A DNA stretch of 64,000 bases from Clostridiales bacterium (GTDB lineage: Bacteria; Bacillota; Clostridia; Christensenellales; Borkfalkiaceae), in NCBI GenBank assembly GCA_015055965.1, contig SVHG01000013.1, positions 1 to 64,000 of the forward strand, in the 5' to 3' direction. Every line of letters starts with the position of its first letter. Position 1 is the stretch's first letter. The notes beneath the pieces were generated by a model. It did no database searches. It was not told the origin of the DNA and saw only the letters and a program-made list of their open reading frames with translations. The position numbers and the translations under genes were made by a program. Positions 29,883-40,994 of the stretch are shown here, in pieces.

Positions 29883-30893
29883 TTATGCTTTTTTGCTTTT
29901 TAACTTTGAACCAATCTTTCTGAATAGAACCCAAATAGAGGGGTTTAAGCAAAGTGCAGAGAAAGTACCTGCTAAAAGACCAAAGATAATGGGAAGAATG
30001 AATTCTTGAATGGTTGATACACTGAATAAAACTAACGCTACAACCATGATTAAAGTAGTAAGAATTGATAAAAGAATCTTTACTAATGAATGCTTAATAG
30101 CATAGTTTGCAATTTCTTCATCACTTGCGTAAGCAAAGGCAGTTGACTTTTGACATTCTCTTATCTTATCGAAAATAACGATTGAAGAGTTAATTGAGTA
30201 ACCGATAATGGTAATAATCGCAGCAATAAAGGTCATGTTAACGGGTAAGTACTTACCGAAAATTGCAGTTAATGAAACTGTAATTAAAACGTCGTGAGCA
30301 AGACCGCAAATTGATGCTAAACCGCTTGATACGGTGAATCTAATCATGATGTAAACTAATATTGCAACTAATGCAAGAGCAAGAGCAATAAAGGTTCTGT
30401 TTAATAATGACTTAGAAGAGCTTTCGCCGATAACTGCAACGTTAATTCCTTCTTCATCAAATAAATTACTGCTGTTAACGCTAGCAAGATAAGATTCAAC
30501 CTCTTCAGTTAAATCATTCTTGAATTCGTTGTTCAATCTGGTAATGAAAGCTTCTTGAGCTTCAGCTGCAACACCTGCTCCGTTATATTCGTAAGCAAGT
30601 CTGAATTCGTAGCTGATACCGCCCTCGGTAAGGGGAGATTCCATCATTTTATCAACAACGGTATAACCTTCGCCCTTCATGAAAGAGGTAAAGTGTTCTT
30701 CAAAAGCTTCTTTATCTGTAATTTCATCTACTAATTCGATTTCTACCTTTGCGCCACCCTTGTAGTCGATACCTAAGTTAAGACCTTCACCTAAAAGGAA
30801 AACAAGACCGGTGAAGATAATAATTAAGCTGATAGCGATAAGAGCGGGAAATCTTTGAACGATATTAAAATCTTTCTTCATAAGCTTAGACAT
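29883..30893 (-). CDS. secF: protein translocase subunit SecF
   Basis: LGIDYKGG, GYSINSSIVIFDKIRE. Confidence 0.95.
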   Translation of the reverse strand: MSKLMKKDFNIVQRFPALIAISLIIIFTGLVFLLGEGLNLGIDYKGGAKVEIELVDEITDKEAFEEHFTSFMKGEGYTVVDKMMESPLTEGGISYEFRLAYEYNGAGVAAEAQEAFITRLNNEFKNDLTEEVESYLASVNSSNLFDEEGINVAVIGESSSKSLLNRTFIALALALVAILVYIMIRFTVSSGLASICGLAHDVLITVSLTAIFGKYLPVNMTFIAAIITIIGYSINSSIVIFDKIRECQKSTAFAYASDEEIANYAIKHSLVKILLSILTTLIMVVALVLFSVSTIQEFILPIIFGLLAGTFSALCLNPSIWVLFRKIGSKLKSKKA

Positions 30894-32173
30894 TAGTCGT
30901 TACCTCCTTCTCTAGTAAGATTGAGGAATTTTTCTTCATTTTCAACTAAGGGATTGAATACCTTAAGTAACCATTTTGAAAGAATGATTGAGGTGAATAA
31001 TGAAAGAACGATACCGATAAGAAGAGTTATTGCAAAGCCCTTAATAGTACCGGGACAAACAAGCCATAAGATGATTGCCGCAAAAATAGTGGTAACGTTA
31101 GAGTCTAATACGGTAACGGTTGCGCGCTTATAGCCGTGTGCAACCGCAGCTTCTGCCGTTTTACCAAGTCTATATTCTTCCCTAATTCTTTCAAAGATAA
31201 CTATTGATGCGTCAACCGCCATACCAATAGCAAGTAGGATACCTGCTATACCGGGAAGAGTTAATTGAACGCTGGGAATAATAGCAAGGAATACGATATA
31301 AAGTAAGCAGTAGCAAATAAGTGAAATGCACGCTGCAAGACCTAAACCTCTGTAACGGATTAACATTATAACGAAGATAACTGCTAAGCCGATTGCCGCC
31401 ATCATAATACTGGTAACACCTGCAGAAGCGCCAAGCTTAGAGCTTATGCTACGAGCTTCCGTAACTGAATACTTAATGGGAAGCTTACCGCTATCAATAA
31501 CTGAAGCGATATTCATAGCTTCTTCGTAAGTGAAGTTACCGGTAATTTGCGCAGTATTAGAAACGATTTGTTCGTTAACGGCGGGTGCTGAGATGTTAGA
31601 ATCGCCAAGCCAAATGTAAAGCTTGTTATCAGACATATCCTTGATGGTGTTAGTAGCGTCTGCAAAGCGAGATGCGCCTGCGTCGGTAAATTCTAAAACT
31701 ACCATGTAACCGCCATCTTGTTGGTTATTCGCTGCGTATGCGCCCTTGATGTGATCTTGACCGTTTAACCAAACGTTGCCTGAACCGTCCTTAAAGGTAA
31801 GCTCACCCGTTTGACCGATAATTTCTAAAACGGTGCCGTCATCATCTACTTGAGGAATTTCAACACGGATTTTGTTACCGTCTTGAGTGTTAATAATTGC
31901 TTCGGTATAGCCCTTATCATCCAATCTGGTTCTGATAATTTCCATAGCCTTTTCCAAAAGTTCAGCGTCTGATGCATTACCATCCGTGCTTTCGGGTTCT
32001 AATACAACGTAGTAGCCGCCTGATAAGTCAATACCCTGACGAATGATGCTAACTACAGAGTTGTATTTGTAAATAGTTCCACCAATATGGAAGCTTGCAA
32101 AACACATAACTCCTAGAATAGCAATCACAACGCTCAAAAGAGTAATGACTACAATTGATTTTTTCTTGCTCAT
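30893..32173 (-). CDS. secD: protein translocase subunit SecD
   Basis: GIDLSGGYYVVLE, IGMAVDASIVIFERIREE; RBS gcaggaggcaagaATG supports start at 32173. Confidence 0.95.
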   Translation of the reverse strand: MSKKKSIVVITLLSVVIAILGVMCFASFHIGGTIYKYNSVVSIIRQGIDLSGGYYVVLEPESTDGNASDAELLEKAMEIIRTRLDDKGYTEAIINTQDGNKIRVEIPQVDDDGTVLEIIGQTGELTFKDGSGNVWLNGQDHIKGAYAANNQQDGGYMVVLEFTDAGASRFADATNTIKDMSDNKLYIWLGDSNISAPAVNEQIVSNTAQITGNFTYEEAMNIASVIDSGKLPIKYSVTEARSISSKLGASAGVTSIMMAAIGLAVIFVIMLIRYRGLGLAACISLICYCLLYIVFLAIIPSVQLTLPGIAGILLAIGMAVDASIVIFERIREEYRLGKTAEAAVAHGYKRATVTVLDSNVTTIFAAIILWLVCPGTIKGFAITLLIGIVLSLFTSIILSKWLLKVFNPLVENEEKFLNLTREGGND

Positions 32174-32565
32174 TCTTGCCTCCTGCTTTTTAAAAAGCAT
32201 TCTATATAGTAACTTATTTAACTTGCGCGCTACCCTATTTTGTTTTACGAAAATAAGCTAATTAGCGCACAATTCGTGCATCATATCATTTACACAATAT
32301 TTTTGCACTTTGTTATTATATAATTTATAAAGAAATTAGTCAATCAAATTTAAAGCGTTTTTGTGAAAAAGAAGGGGTTATCTTAAAAAAAGGGACTAAT
32401 TTTTAACATATTTTTATAGGGAATGGATTTTTCTAATTAACAACCTAGTAAACGGCGCTTTATTTTAACAAAAAAGCAAGCGCTATAACCCACCTTTAGA
32501 AACGAGCTTCCTAAAGATAGCTATAACGCCTGCCTTTTATATATTGGGGAAGTATGAGCCTTTTA

Positions 32566-33417
32566 TTAAACTTCAACGGTGTATTCCCTTACGTTAACTA
32601 TAGTTTCACCATCTATTTGCAAGGGAGTTGGTCTATCAAATTTAACGGTTATTTTTTTACCTTCAAATATTGTAACAAGCTTTTGATTGTTCACGTGTTC
32701 ACCCTTGAATATGGAAGGGAAATTAATTAAAGTGCGCAGTTTGCCAGCTCCGTGAAAAATCATAAGGGTTACCCTTTTATCATCACGAAGTCGCCTTTGG
32801 TTTGGCGCAGGCATCATACCGCCACCGTAATATCTGCCGTTCATAGTGGGCGCAAGCCATACTTTTTTAAAAAAGTATTCGTTATCGTCTATTATAACGG
32901 TTGCGTTCGTTGGGCGGTAGAAAAACAACAATCCTTTAACTGCAATATTAGTATAATTTATTTTCTTTTTACCCAAAGAACGCAATCTTTCGCCTTCGTC
33001 TGCACAGTAACCGTCTATACCGTAGCCAACACCGTTTATAAATTTAGCCTTAATATCGTTATCAACCGTAACGGTTGGCAAATTAGCTATGTATTCGTTA
33101 ATCTTTACAGGATAACTACAGGCAGAAAAGCCTATATCTGTTGCAAAATCGTTGCCCGTTCCGCAAGGAAAATAATATATATCGTTTTTAATATCTATCC
33201 CCTCAGTATTGTTAACGAACTTATTCAAAGTGCCGTCCCCACCGCATAAAAACAACTTATCATCACCGTTAAGCGTACTAAAAAACAACTGATAGCTCTT
33301 TATTTTTAGAAGGTTTATAAATTCCGTTTCGCCATCTAAAAGAGTAGCTAGCATTCTAGCATCATCTTCACATTTTCCGCCACCGGCGAGCGAATTAAAC
33401 AATACGTAATTTTTCAT
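32566..33417 (-). CDS. diacylglycerol/lipid kinase family protein
   Basis: NSLAGGGKCEDD, FLCGGDGTLNKFVN, PCGTGNDFA. Confidence 0.9.
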   Translation of the reverse strand: MKNYVLFNSLAGGGKCEDDARMLATLLDGETEFINLLKIKSYQLFFSTLNGDDKLFLCGGDGTLNKFVNNTEGIDIKNDIYYFPCGTGNDFATDIGFSACSYPVKINEYIANLPTVTVDNDIKAKFINGVGYGIDGYCADEGERLRSLGKKKINYTNIAVKGLLFFYRPTNATVIIDDNEYFFKKVWLAPTMNGRYYGGGMMPAPNQRRLRDDKRVTLMIFHGAGKLRTLINFPSIFKGEHVNNQKLVTIFEGKKITVKFDRPTPLQIDGETIVNVREYTVEV

Positions 33418-33529
33418 TTGATTATCCTCTTTCATTTGTCGCGCTATCATTATACCAAATCAAAAGTAAACTATCTTTCAACTCAACTTCAATTTTTGTT
33501 GAAAATCACCTTTAGTAACCACTAAACGA

Positions 33530-33573
33530 AAAAAACTCGGTAATACTCTTTATAAAGAGTAAAACCGAGTTTA
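33530..33573 (-). terminator. intrinsic terminator
   Basis: AAACTCGGTaaTACTCTTtatAAAGAGTAaaACCGAGTTT. Confidence 0.8.
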
Positions 33574-33589
33574 GCCGTCCTTTTTATAT

Positions 33590-34327
33590 TTATCTTCTAT
33601 TATTTCTTCTGCCAAAGATAGTTAAAACGTAAATCAAGAAGCGCATGAAATAAACCATTGAGGTAAGCAAGCCTGCCAAGTAGGTAAAGGCTGCCGCAGA
33701 CAATACTCTGTTAACCCCTTCAATTTCATCCTCTGCAACTATCCCCTCGTTTAAAAGCATTTTCTTTGCGCGCCTGCTTGCGTTTAACTCTACGGGAAGA
33801 GTTACGAGCGTGAACAGTAATGAAGAGCCGTATAAAATAACGCCCACCATAGCAACGTAAAAGCCGGTTGTTGAATCTGCCGTGCTTGCAAACAAGTCAA
33901 GTAAAACGCCAACAAGAACAAGGGGCATAGCAAGTCTAGAGCCAAAATTAACTATGGGAACTAACGCCGTTCTTATCTTATAGAATAAATAACCCTTTTC
34001 CTTTTGCACGACGTGACCTATCTCGTGGGCTGAAATTGCAACGGCGGCTATGCTATCGTTACCAAAAACCCCTTCCGATAGGTTAACTATTCCCTTAGCC
34101 GGGTTATAATGATCGCTTAAAGAACCGCTTATTCTACCAACGCTTACACCCGTAATGCCGTTAGCTCTTAACAAAAGCACGGCGGTATCGTAACCGGTCA
34201 TTCTTGCCCTGTTATATACTCTACCGTATTTTGCGTAGGCAGAACGCACCTTTGCGCTTGCCCATAGCGAAATAAGCATACAAATTAAAAGGGCAGCTAT
34301 AAAACCAAAATAATCTTCTAAATACAT
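33590..34327 (-). CDS. zinc metallopeptidase, YugP family
   Basis: AISAHEIGHVVQ motif, TM segments, LNASRRAK. Confidence 0.9.
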   Translation of the reverse strand: MYLEDYFGFIAALLICMLISLWASAKVRSAYAKYGRVYNRARMTGYDTAVLLLRANGITGVSVGRISGSLSDHYNPAKGIVNLSEGVFGNDSIAAVAISAHEIGHVVQKEKGYLFYKIRTALVPIVNFGSRLAMPLVLVGVLLDLFASTADSTTGFYVAMVGVILYGSSLLFTLVTLPVELNASRRAKKMLLNEGIVAEDEIEGVNRVLSAAAFTYLAGLLTSMVYFMRFLIYVLTIFGRRNNRR

Positions 34328-34336
34328 AAAATTCTC

Positions 34337-35416
34337 CTATCGCGCCTGAAAAGGAAGCTTAACGGTAAAAATTGCCCCGCAATCCTGCGCGTTCTTAACC
34401 TCTATATTACCGCCGTATAGGTCGGTTATTCGCTTTACTAAAGCAAGCCCTAACCCGTTTCCTTCCGATTTATGCGAGCTATCCCCCTGATAAAACTTAT
34501 TAAATAAAAATTTGATTTCTTCTTCCTTTATACCCGGGCCTTTATCGCAAATTTCAAAGATAATAAAGCTTTCCCCTTTTTCAAGAGTAATTTTTATTTC
34601 GCTTCCGCTTGGGCTAAATTTTACCGCGTTAGAAATTAAATTACTCCACAAATGAAAGGTAAGCGGTTCGTTACCGTAAAGCTTGGCGTCTTGCAATTCC
34701 ACGTCGAATGAAATATCCTTTTGCGCCCACTTTGGCTCTAAAAAGAGTATCGCTTGGCGAATTTGCTCGTCTGCAGAAAAGCTTACTTTTTTGCTTTCTA
34801 TAGCTTGATTATCAATTTTAGAAAGCAATAATACGTTTGCTATAAGCTCGTTTGCCTTATGTGAAGAAAATATTATTTTTTCTAAAAACTCGTTACGCTC
34901 TTCCTGCGAAAGATTTTCATCCTGCAATAGAGTTGCGTAACCCTCTATTGCGTTAAGCGGTGTTTTAAACTCGTGAGAAGCGTTTGCAATAAAATCACTT
35001 TGCAAGGTTTCCGTGTAGCGTAGCTGCTGCATCATTACGTTAAAGGCGTGGTTTAAATCGTCTATCTCGTCAAAACGGCTTGCGCCCATAACTGAAACCT
35101 CTAAATCCCCTTCCGCCACCTTATTCATTGCCCTTTGCAATCTTTTGATAGGCAAAATAAGGAAGTGGCTTATAAATAGCGAAAGAATAAAACCTATTGC
35201 CAAGGCGTAACCGACCAAAACCAATAGGCTTATAAACCTGTTTTCCCTTAGCTCACTGGAAAAAAGCGTGCTGGTTACTTCCGTAAGATAGGTTGCAAGA
35301 GCAACTGCTACTACTAGTATTATAACCACCAAAAGTATAAAGTAAAAGGTAAAGCTTCTTCTTTTTTGCTTATACCAAACCTCGTCGAATAAAGGTGTAG
35401 ATTTTCTCTTTTTCAT
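34337..35416 (-). CDS. sensor histidine kinase (HAMP-HisKA-HATPase)
   Basis: FIANASHEFKTPLNAIEGY, GNGLGLALVKRI. Confidence 0.95.
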   Translation of the reverse strand: MKKRKSTPLFDEVWYKQKRRSFTFYFILLVVIILVVAVALATYLTEVTSTLFSSELRENRFISLLVLVGYALAIGFILSLFISHFLILPIKRLQRAMNKVAEGDLEVSVMGASRFDEIDDLNHAFNVMMQQLRYTETLQSDFIANASHEFKTPLNAIEGYATLLQDENLSQEERNEFLEKIIFSSHKANELIANVLLLSKIDNQAIESKKVSFSADEQIRQAILFLEPKWAQKDISFDVELQDAKLYGNEPLTFHLWSNLISNAVKFSPSGSEIKITLEKGESFIIFEICDKGPGIKEEEIKFLFNKFYQGDSSHKSEGNGLGLALVKRITDLYGGNIEVKNAQDCGAIFTVKLPFQAR

Positions 35417-36084
35417 TTTTTAACCACCTTATAGCCAACCCCGCGCATGGTAACTATTTCAAAGTCGGGATTATTACGGAATTTTTCACGAAGTCTGCCT
35501 ATATGTACGTCTACCGTATGAGTATCACTTTCCCATTCGTATCCCCAAATATCCTCCATCATCTGCTGGCGGGTAAAAATTTTGCCGGGATAGGACGCCA
35601 TTTTAAATAACAGCATAAACTCCTTTTGGGGTAAAATAACGCTTTCGCCTTGAGTTTTTACCGTTAAAGAATCGCACTCTAAAACGGTACTGCCAATTAC
35701 CTGTCGGCGCTCGCTTGCTATTTGAGCCCTTCTTAAAAGCGCGCCTATTCTAAGCACCATTTCGTTTATGTTTATGGGCTTAACCATATAGTCGTCCGTT
35801 CCCGAAAGAAAACCAAGGCGCATATCGTCGAACGCGTCCTTTGCGGTAATCATTAAAACGGGAATATTTATACCTGCCTCGCGAATGCTTTGTACGAACT
35901 GATATCCATCCATAACGGGCATCATTATATCGGAAATTATTAAATCGTAATAACTGCTATCAAGCTCCTTAAGTCCTTCTTCGCCGTTAGATACCCCCGT
36001 TACGGTGTATCCGTTTTTTATAAGCACGCTTTGAAAGAGCTTGCGAAGAGCCAAATCATCTTCTAAAATTAGTATTTTAAACAT
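35413..36084 (-). CDS. OmpR-family response regulator
   Basis: Receiver domain (LIISDIMMPVMDGY) and winged helix; overlaps the histidine kinase by 4 nt. Confidence 0.95.
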   Translation of the reverse strand: MFKILILEDDLALRKLFQSVLIKNGYTVTGVSNGEEGLKELDSSYYDLIISDIMMPVMDGYQFVQSIREAGINIPVLMITAKDAFDDMRLGFLSGTDDYMVKPININEMVLRIGALLRRAQIASERRQVIGSTVLECDSLTVKTQGESVILPQKEFMLLFKMASYPGKIFTRQQMMEDIWGYEWESDTHTVDVHIGRLREKFRNNPDFEIVTMRGVGYKVVKK

Positions 36085-36099
36085 ATTTTTCCTTATTCG

Positions 36100-37662
36100 T
36101 TACATCAACGGCGCAAAAATCTTTATAATTCCGCGCATAAATTTGCGTAACGGGTTTATTTTTAACATTTTTTTATCTATCTTTTTACTTTCTGAAATTA
36201 CCTGCTTTAAGTCTGCTTCTATATCTTCTATACACTTAGCTTTATAAAGCCAAACACCGTTTTCAAAATTGTGGGCAAGACTTCTGTAATCCAAATTAAC
36301 CGTTCCTATTATTGCGTTCTTACCGTCTGCCAAATAGCTTTTTGCGTGAATGAAGCCGGGGGTGTACTGATATATTTTCACACCCGCCTTCATAAGCCTT
36401 GGGTAATAGCTTTTCGTTATGGCAAAAACTATTCTTTTATCCGGAATATCCGGGGTTACGATAACCACGTCCACACCCCTTAAAGCGGCGTTTTCTAAGC
36501 TCAAACAAATATCGTTATCAGGAATAAGATAGGGGGTGGTTATCCAACAGTATTTAGTTGAGCTATCTATAAGATTTTTTATTGCGCTCTTTGCAACCCT
36601 GTTTTGATACATGGGCGAAGGCCCGTCCCCAAAGGGAATAACGTAACCGTCCTCTTCGTTAGCGCAGGTGGGATATAAGTCCTCTCTTAAGGTGGGCATT
36701 TTTAATACGTTAACGCCGTAATCGGTTAAAAATAGCTCCGTAAGCTCCCAAACGCATTCCCCTTCCAATCTAATAGCGCAATCCTTCCAATAGCCAAACC
36801 GCTTTATTTCGTTAATATATTCGTCTGCAAGGTTAACGCCACCGGTGTAGCCGATATAGCCGTCTATAATAGCTATTTTTCTGTGAGTTCTGTTATTAAA
36901 TTCTCCGCTTAAAACGGGCTTTAAATATGAAAACGCGGTGGCTTCTATGCCCTGTTTTTTAAGCTTTCTTGCATAATTTCCGGGAAGAGTTCTCATACAG
37001 CCTATATCGTCGTATATAACCTTAACCTCTACCCCTTCCTTTACCTTTTTCTTTAAAATATCTAAAATAGAGTTCCAAAACTTACCTTCTTCAATAATAA
37101 AAAACTCTAGATAAATAAATTTTTCAGCGTTTTCTAAATCCTTTAAAAGGCTTTGCATCATACTGCTTCCGCAAGAAAAATATTTAAGCTTGGTGTCGCT
37201 AAACAAATGAGAATCCGCCGTATTACAAAGCATTTTTGCATGAGTATATACAAGCTCGTTTTCTTCCTTTAATCTTTCAAAATCATTAGAGTCGTCCTTT
37301 TTATAGTACCCCTTAGAAATGTCGTTTAACCTTCTAACGTAAAGCCTTCCCATTTGGCGGGAATAAAAGATAAAATAAAGCATAAAGCCAACTACGGGCA
37401 AAATAATAACCGTTAACAGCCAAGGCGCTTTATATTCCGGATTATCGTCTGATGATACAATTCTAACTACACACACGATTTGCACGGCTACTGCAAGCAA
37501 GTACAAATAGGGGGAATAATAAAAGGCAAGCATAACTAAACCTATTATTAAAGCTATTTCGGCAACTATTACCGCCATGGAAAGAATGTACCTTAACGGA
37601 ATATATTTGTATTCCCTTTTTGGCTTTTTGCTTTTAATTTTATATTCGCAATTTTTTTTCAT
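36100..37662 (-). CDS. cls: cardiolipin synthase (PLD family)
   Basis: Two HKD motifs (THRKIAIIDGYIGYTGG, IHAKSYLADGKNAIIGTVN). Confidence 0.94.
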   Translation of the reverse strand: MKKNCEYKIKSKKPKREYKYIPLRYILSMAVIVAEIALIIGLVMLAFYYSPYLYLLAVAVQIVCVVRIVSSDDNPEYKAPWLLTVIILPVVGFMLYFIFYSRQMGRLYVRRLNDISKGYYKKDDSNDFERLKEENELVYTHAKMLCNTADSHLFSDTKLKYFSCGSSMMQSLLKDLENAEKFIYLEFFIIEEGKFWNSILDILKKKVKEGVEVKVIYDDIGCMRTLPGNYARKLKKQGIEATAFSYLKPVLSGEFNNRTHRKIAIIDGYIGYTGGVNLADEYINEIKRFGYWKDCAIRLEGECVWELTELFLTDYGVNVLKMPTLREDLYPTCANEEDGYVIPFGDGPSPMYQNRVAKSAIKNLIDSSTKYCWITTPYLIPDNDICLSLENAALRGVDVVIVTPDIPDKRIVFAITKSYYPRLMKAGVKIYQYTPGFIHAKSYLADGKNAIIGTVNLDYRSLAHNFENGVWLYKAKCIEDIEADLKQVISESKKIDKKMLKINPLRKFMRGIIKIFAPLM

Positions 37663-37829
37663 ATTAATCCTTACTAAAGAGACGTGATTTCTAATACGCG
37701 TTTAGTATTATATACTAAATTATATAACAAAACGGTTAAAATAACAAACTATTAAGTAAAAAAATTACTTTTTTTGGGAGCAAAAGCTGTTTTTTGTTAC
37801 CTTTTAGCCTAGCATTTAGTAATTAAAAA

Positions 37830-37862
37830 GGCTCTGCCGTTAGTTAGCAAAGCCTTTTTTTT
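37830..37862 (-). terminator. intrinsic terminator
   Basis: AAAAAGGCTcTGC...GCAaAGCCTTTTTTTT. Confidence 0.7.
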
Positions 37863-37896
37863 ATTTAATTTTATTAAATAACCTTTAATTTAAACA

Positions 37897-39390
37897 TTAT
37901 TTACTTAATACAACTTCGCCGTCGGAGCAAACGACCTTGGTTGCGGGAACGCTTTCATTCCAGTCCGCACCCTTTTCTATTGCTTCCCATTGAGCTACCG
38001 TTCCGCTATAAGTAATAGCGTTTAAGCTTTCGCACTTGCTAAACGCCTTGCTACCGATATAAACCACGCTTTCGGGAATGGTTACGGAATTTAAAGTAGC
38101 GAATATTTCTATACCGTAGTTAGCAGAATAAGAGCTTAAATATCCGTTTAAAGCGCCTTCGTAAATATGAGTAACGTTAGTGGGAAGAACTAAATCTGCA
38201 TTACTTCCTGAATAGCCAAGTAAAATAATTGCTTCTTCATCAGTTAAGGTAATAAATCCGTTTGCGTCAGTTGCAACGGCGCTGGTTACGTTGCCATCCT
38301 CAGGGTTAGCTACCTTTAACGCGTAGTAGCCTACTCTGCCGTTTTCTTCAGCACCCTTTTCTACCGTTATACTGCTAGATCTATTAATTACCTCTACTAG
38401 CTTAAAGCAGCTTAAGAATGCGTTGCTTTCTATAGTCGTAACGGTGGCGGGAATTTCTAAGCTTACTATTAAAGCGCAGTTTTCAAATGCGTTTGCCTTA
38501 ACGGTTGTAAGAGTAGAGCCCTGTTCAAATTTAATTTCATTAAGCATTATAGCGTTGTAGAACGCCTTAGCTCCAATAACCTCTACGCCGGCGGGAACGG
38601 TAAAGCTTTTTGCAGTTTTTGCAATAGGATACTGGATTAAGGTTTTGCCGTCTTTACTGTATAAAACCCCGTCTATAGCTTTGTAATTAGCATTTTCTTC
38701 CTTTACGCTTATGGAGCTTAACGCGTAAATTAAGCTAAACGCGCCTTCGCCTATTTCAGTTACGCTTGCGGGGATAGAAAGAGTTAAGATGGTGTTGCCT
38801 GAAAAAGCGTATTCGCCAATGGTTAACAATCCATCCGGTAAGGTAAGCAATTTTAAAGAGCATTCATAAAACGCTTTGTTCCCGATTGATTTTAATCCAC
38901 TAGGAAGATTGATAAAACTTAACGCGCAACCTGAAAAGGCTTCCGCTTTAATTTCTTCAAGTACGCTTTCCTTTTCAAACTGAACTCTTTCTATTAAAGA
39001 GCAACCGCTAAACGCGCCTTCGCCAACGACCTTAACGTTCTTAGTAACGAAAACCTTCTTTATGCTTTTATTACCCTTAAAGCCCTCTGCTTCTATTGCA
39101 GTTACTAACGCTCCGCTATGCTCGCCGGGAAGAGTAATAACTTCAGGATAAGAGGTTAAGCCCCCCTTTAAAGAAATAGAATAAGTGCCGTCCTCTAAAA
39201 GCTTAAAATCAAAATAGCTTTCTTCGGTGGGTTCAGCGGGATATTCTTCTTCCAAAAATTCGCCAACCACGCTTTCTAACACGTCTAAAACGTTAGAAAC
39301 GAATTCATCACTACAAGCGGTGAAAATAGAAAGGCTTACACATAGTGTAAGAATTAACGCTAAAAATTTAAACAAGCTTCTCTTTTTCAT
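37897..39390 (-). CDS. BspA-type leucine-rich-repeat lipoprotein
   Basis: Lipobox (LSIFTACS), LRR_5 repeats (IGxxAFxxCxxLxxIxxPxxV). Confidence 0.9.
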   Translation of the reverse strand: MKKRSLFKFLALILTLCVSLSIFTACSDEFVSNVLDVLESVVGEFLEEEYPAEPTEESYFDFKLLEDGTYSISLKGGLTSYPEVITLPGEHSGALVTAIEAEGFKGNKSIKKVFVTKNVKVVGEGAFSGCSLIERVQFEKESVLEEIKAEAFSGCALSFINLPSGLKSIGNKAFYECSLKLLTLPDGLLTIGEYAFSGNTILTLSIPASVTEIGEGAFSLIYALSSISVKEENANYKAIDGVLYSKDGKTLIQYPIAKTAKSFTVPAGVEVIGAKAFYNAIMLNEIKFEQGSTLTTVKANAFENCALIVSLEIPATVTTIESNAFLSCFKLVEVINRSSSITVEKGAEENGRVGYYALKVANPEDGNVTSAVATDANGFITLTDEEAIILLGYSGSNADLVLPTNVTHIYEGALNGYLSSYSANYGIEIFATLNSVTIPESVVYIGSKAFSKCESLNAITYSGTVAQWEAIEKGADWNESVPATKVVCSDGEVVLSK

Positions 39391-39603
39391 AAAAAACCTC
39401 CTTCTTGGTCTTTTTTTTAATTATAACACAGCAAATTTTCTTTTGCAATATTTTTTTAAATTTTGTTAAAAATAATTATTTAAATTCAGTCTTTTTTATA
39501 TTTAATTAACGTTTACACAACTGCTAATATTTGCATTTGAACAAGCGAAATTTTAAATAAACAAAAAATCCCTAAAGATTGACTTTAGAGATTTCAGTAA
39601 TTT

Positions 39604-40932
39604 TTATTCTTGATCTTCCTTTTCTACTGAAAGGATATGCATAGCGCACTCCGTACGGGCCTTAAGCATTTCACAGGTCTGCTTATAGGGCTTGTTGATA
39701 TCGCCGTTAAATACGTAATTGTTTGCAGCGCAACCACCGCTACAGTGATAACGTGCAAAGCAATCCTCACAGCCTTCACGGGTAAAGAGTGAGCTGTTTT
39801 TGAATTTAGCGCGAATTTCTTCGTTTATCTTTCCTTCAAAAACGTTACCCATATAAAATTCGGGCTTATCTGCAAACTGATGGCAGGGATAGATATCGCC
39901 AACGGGGGTTACCGAAAAATATTCGTTACCTGCACCGCAAGCGTTAACGCGCTTAGCTAAACAAGGACCGCCCTCTAAGTCAATGGTAAAGTGGAAGAAA
40001 TGGAAGCCCTTTCCTTCCTTTCTGCGCTTAATATATTCACGGGCAAGGCGCTTGTATTCTTCCTTAATTTCGGGAAGCATTTCTTCCGTAATAGCAAGCT
40101 CGTGCCCCTTTTCTAAAACTACGGGCTCAAGAGAAATTTCCTTAAATCCGCTATCTGCCATAAATAAAACGTCTTTAGCAAAATCAAGGTTTTTGTTAGT
40201 GAACGTTCCCCTTATGTAATAGCTCTTATCGCCACGCTTTGCAACGAAGTCCTTAAAGTTTTGAATAATAACCTCGAAGCTACCCTTACCGTTAACGGTT
40301 TTACGAACGTCGTCGTGAATTTCCTGTCTTCCGTCTAAGCTTAAAACGACGTTTTCCATATTCTCGTTAAGCCAATCGGCAATTTCGCCTCTTAAAAGCA
40401 CGCCGTTAGTGGTCATTGTGAAAAGGAATTTCTTTCCTAAGGCAGATGCTTTTTCGTTTGCGTATTCAACGGTCTTTTTAACAACGTCAAAATTAAGCAA
40501 GGGCTCTCCGCCAAAGAAGTCCATTTCTAAAATTTTTCTGTTACCGGAATTTTCAATAAGGAAATCTACTGCCTTTAAAGCAACCTCTTCACTCATAAAT
40601 TCGCGGTGGCCTTTATAGTCGCCAGTGCCTGCAAAGCAATATTTACAACGTAAGTTACAGTCGTGGCAAATATGTAAGCATAAAGCCTTTATATGTTCGC
40701 TTTTTGGTGGAGCAACGTTTACGTCCTCCTTCATTAAAAGACCTTCTGCCTTAAGCTCGTTAATTTCGCCTTCTATTTCTCTAATAACGCTTTCTTCAAC
40801 ACCGCCAAAATCGTAAGGCAAGCCCTGCATTTTATTTATTACCTGACAGGTTAACGCGTCGCATTTATGCAAGCTTCCGCTAGTTACGTCATAAAGATAA
40901 TAGTCGTTGTCAAAGGAAAAACAGTGAACCAT
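39604..40932 (-). CDS. scfB: thioether cross-link-forming SCIFF peptide maturase (radical SAM/SPASM)
   Basis: CHDCNLRCKYCFAG, C-terminal SPASM cysteines (CGAGNEYFSVTPVGDIYPCHQF, CEDCFARYHCSGGCAANN); adjacent SCIFF precursor. Confidence 0.93.
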   Translation of the reverse strand: MVHCFSFDNDYYLYDVTSGSLHKCDALTCQVINKMQGLPYDFGGVEESVIREIEGEINELKAEGLLMKEDVNVAPPKSEHIKALCLHICHDCNLRCKYCFAGTGDYKGHREFMSEEVALKAVDFLIENSGNRKILEMDFFGGEPLLNFDVVKKTVEYANEKASALGKKFLFTMTTNGVLLRGEIADWLNENMENVVLSLDGRQEIHDDVRKTVNGKGSFEVIIQNFKDFVAKRGDKSYYIRGTFTNKNLDFAKDVLFMADSGFKEISLEPVVLEKGHELAITEEMLPEIKEEYKRLAREYIKRRKEGKGFHFFHFTIDLEGGPCLAKRVNACGAGNEYFSVTPVGDIYPCHQFADKPEFYMGNVFEGKINEEIRAKFKNSSLFTREGCEDCFARYHCSGGCAANNYVFNGDINKPYKQTCEMLKARTECAMHILSVEKEDQE

Positions 40933-40994
40933 AATCAAACTCTCCAATGTGTAAAAAATGGCTTTAACCCTAAGGAAAAAGCCGCAATAAAAGT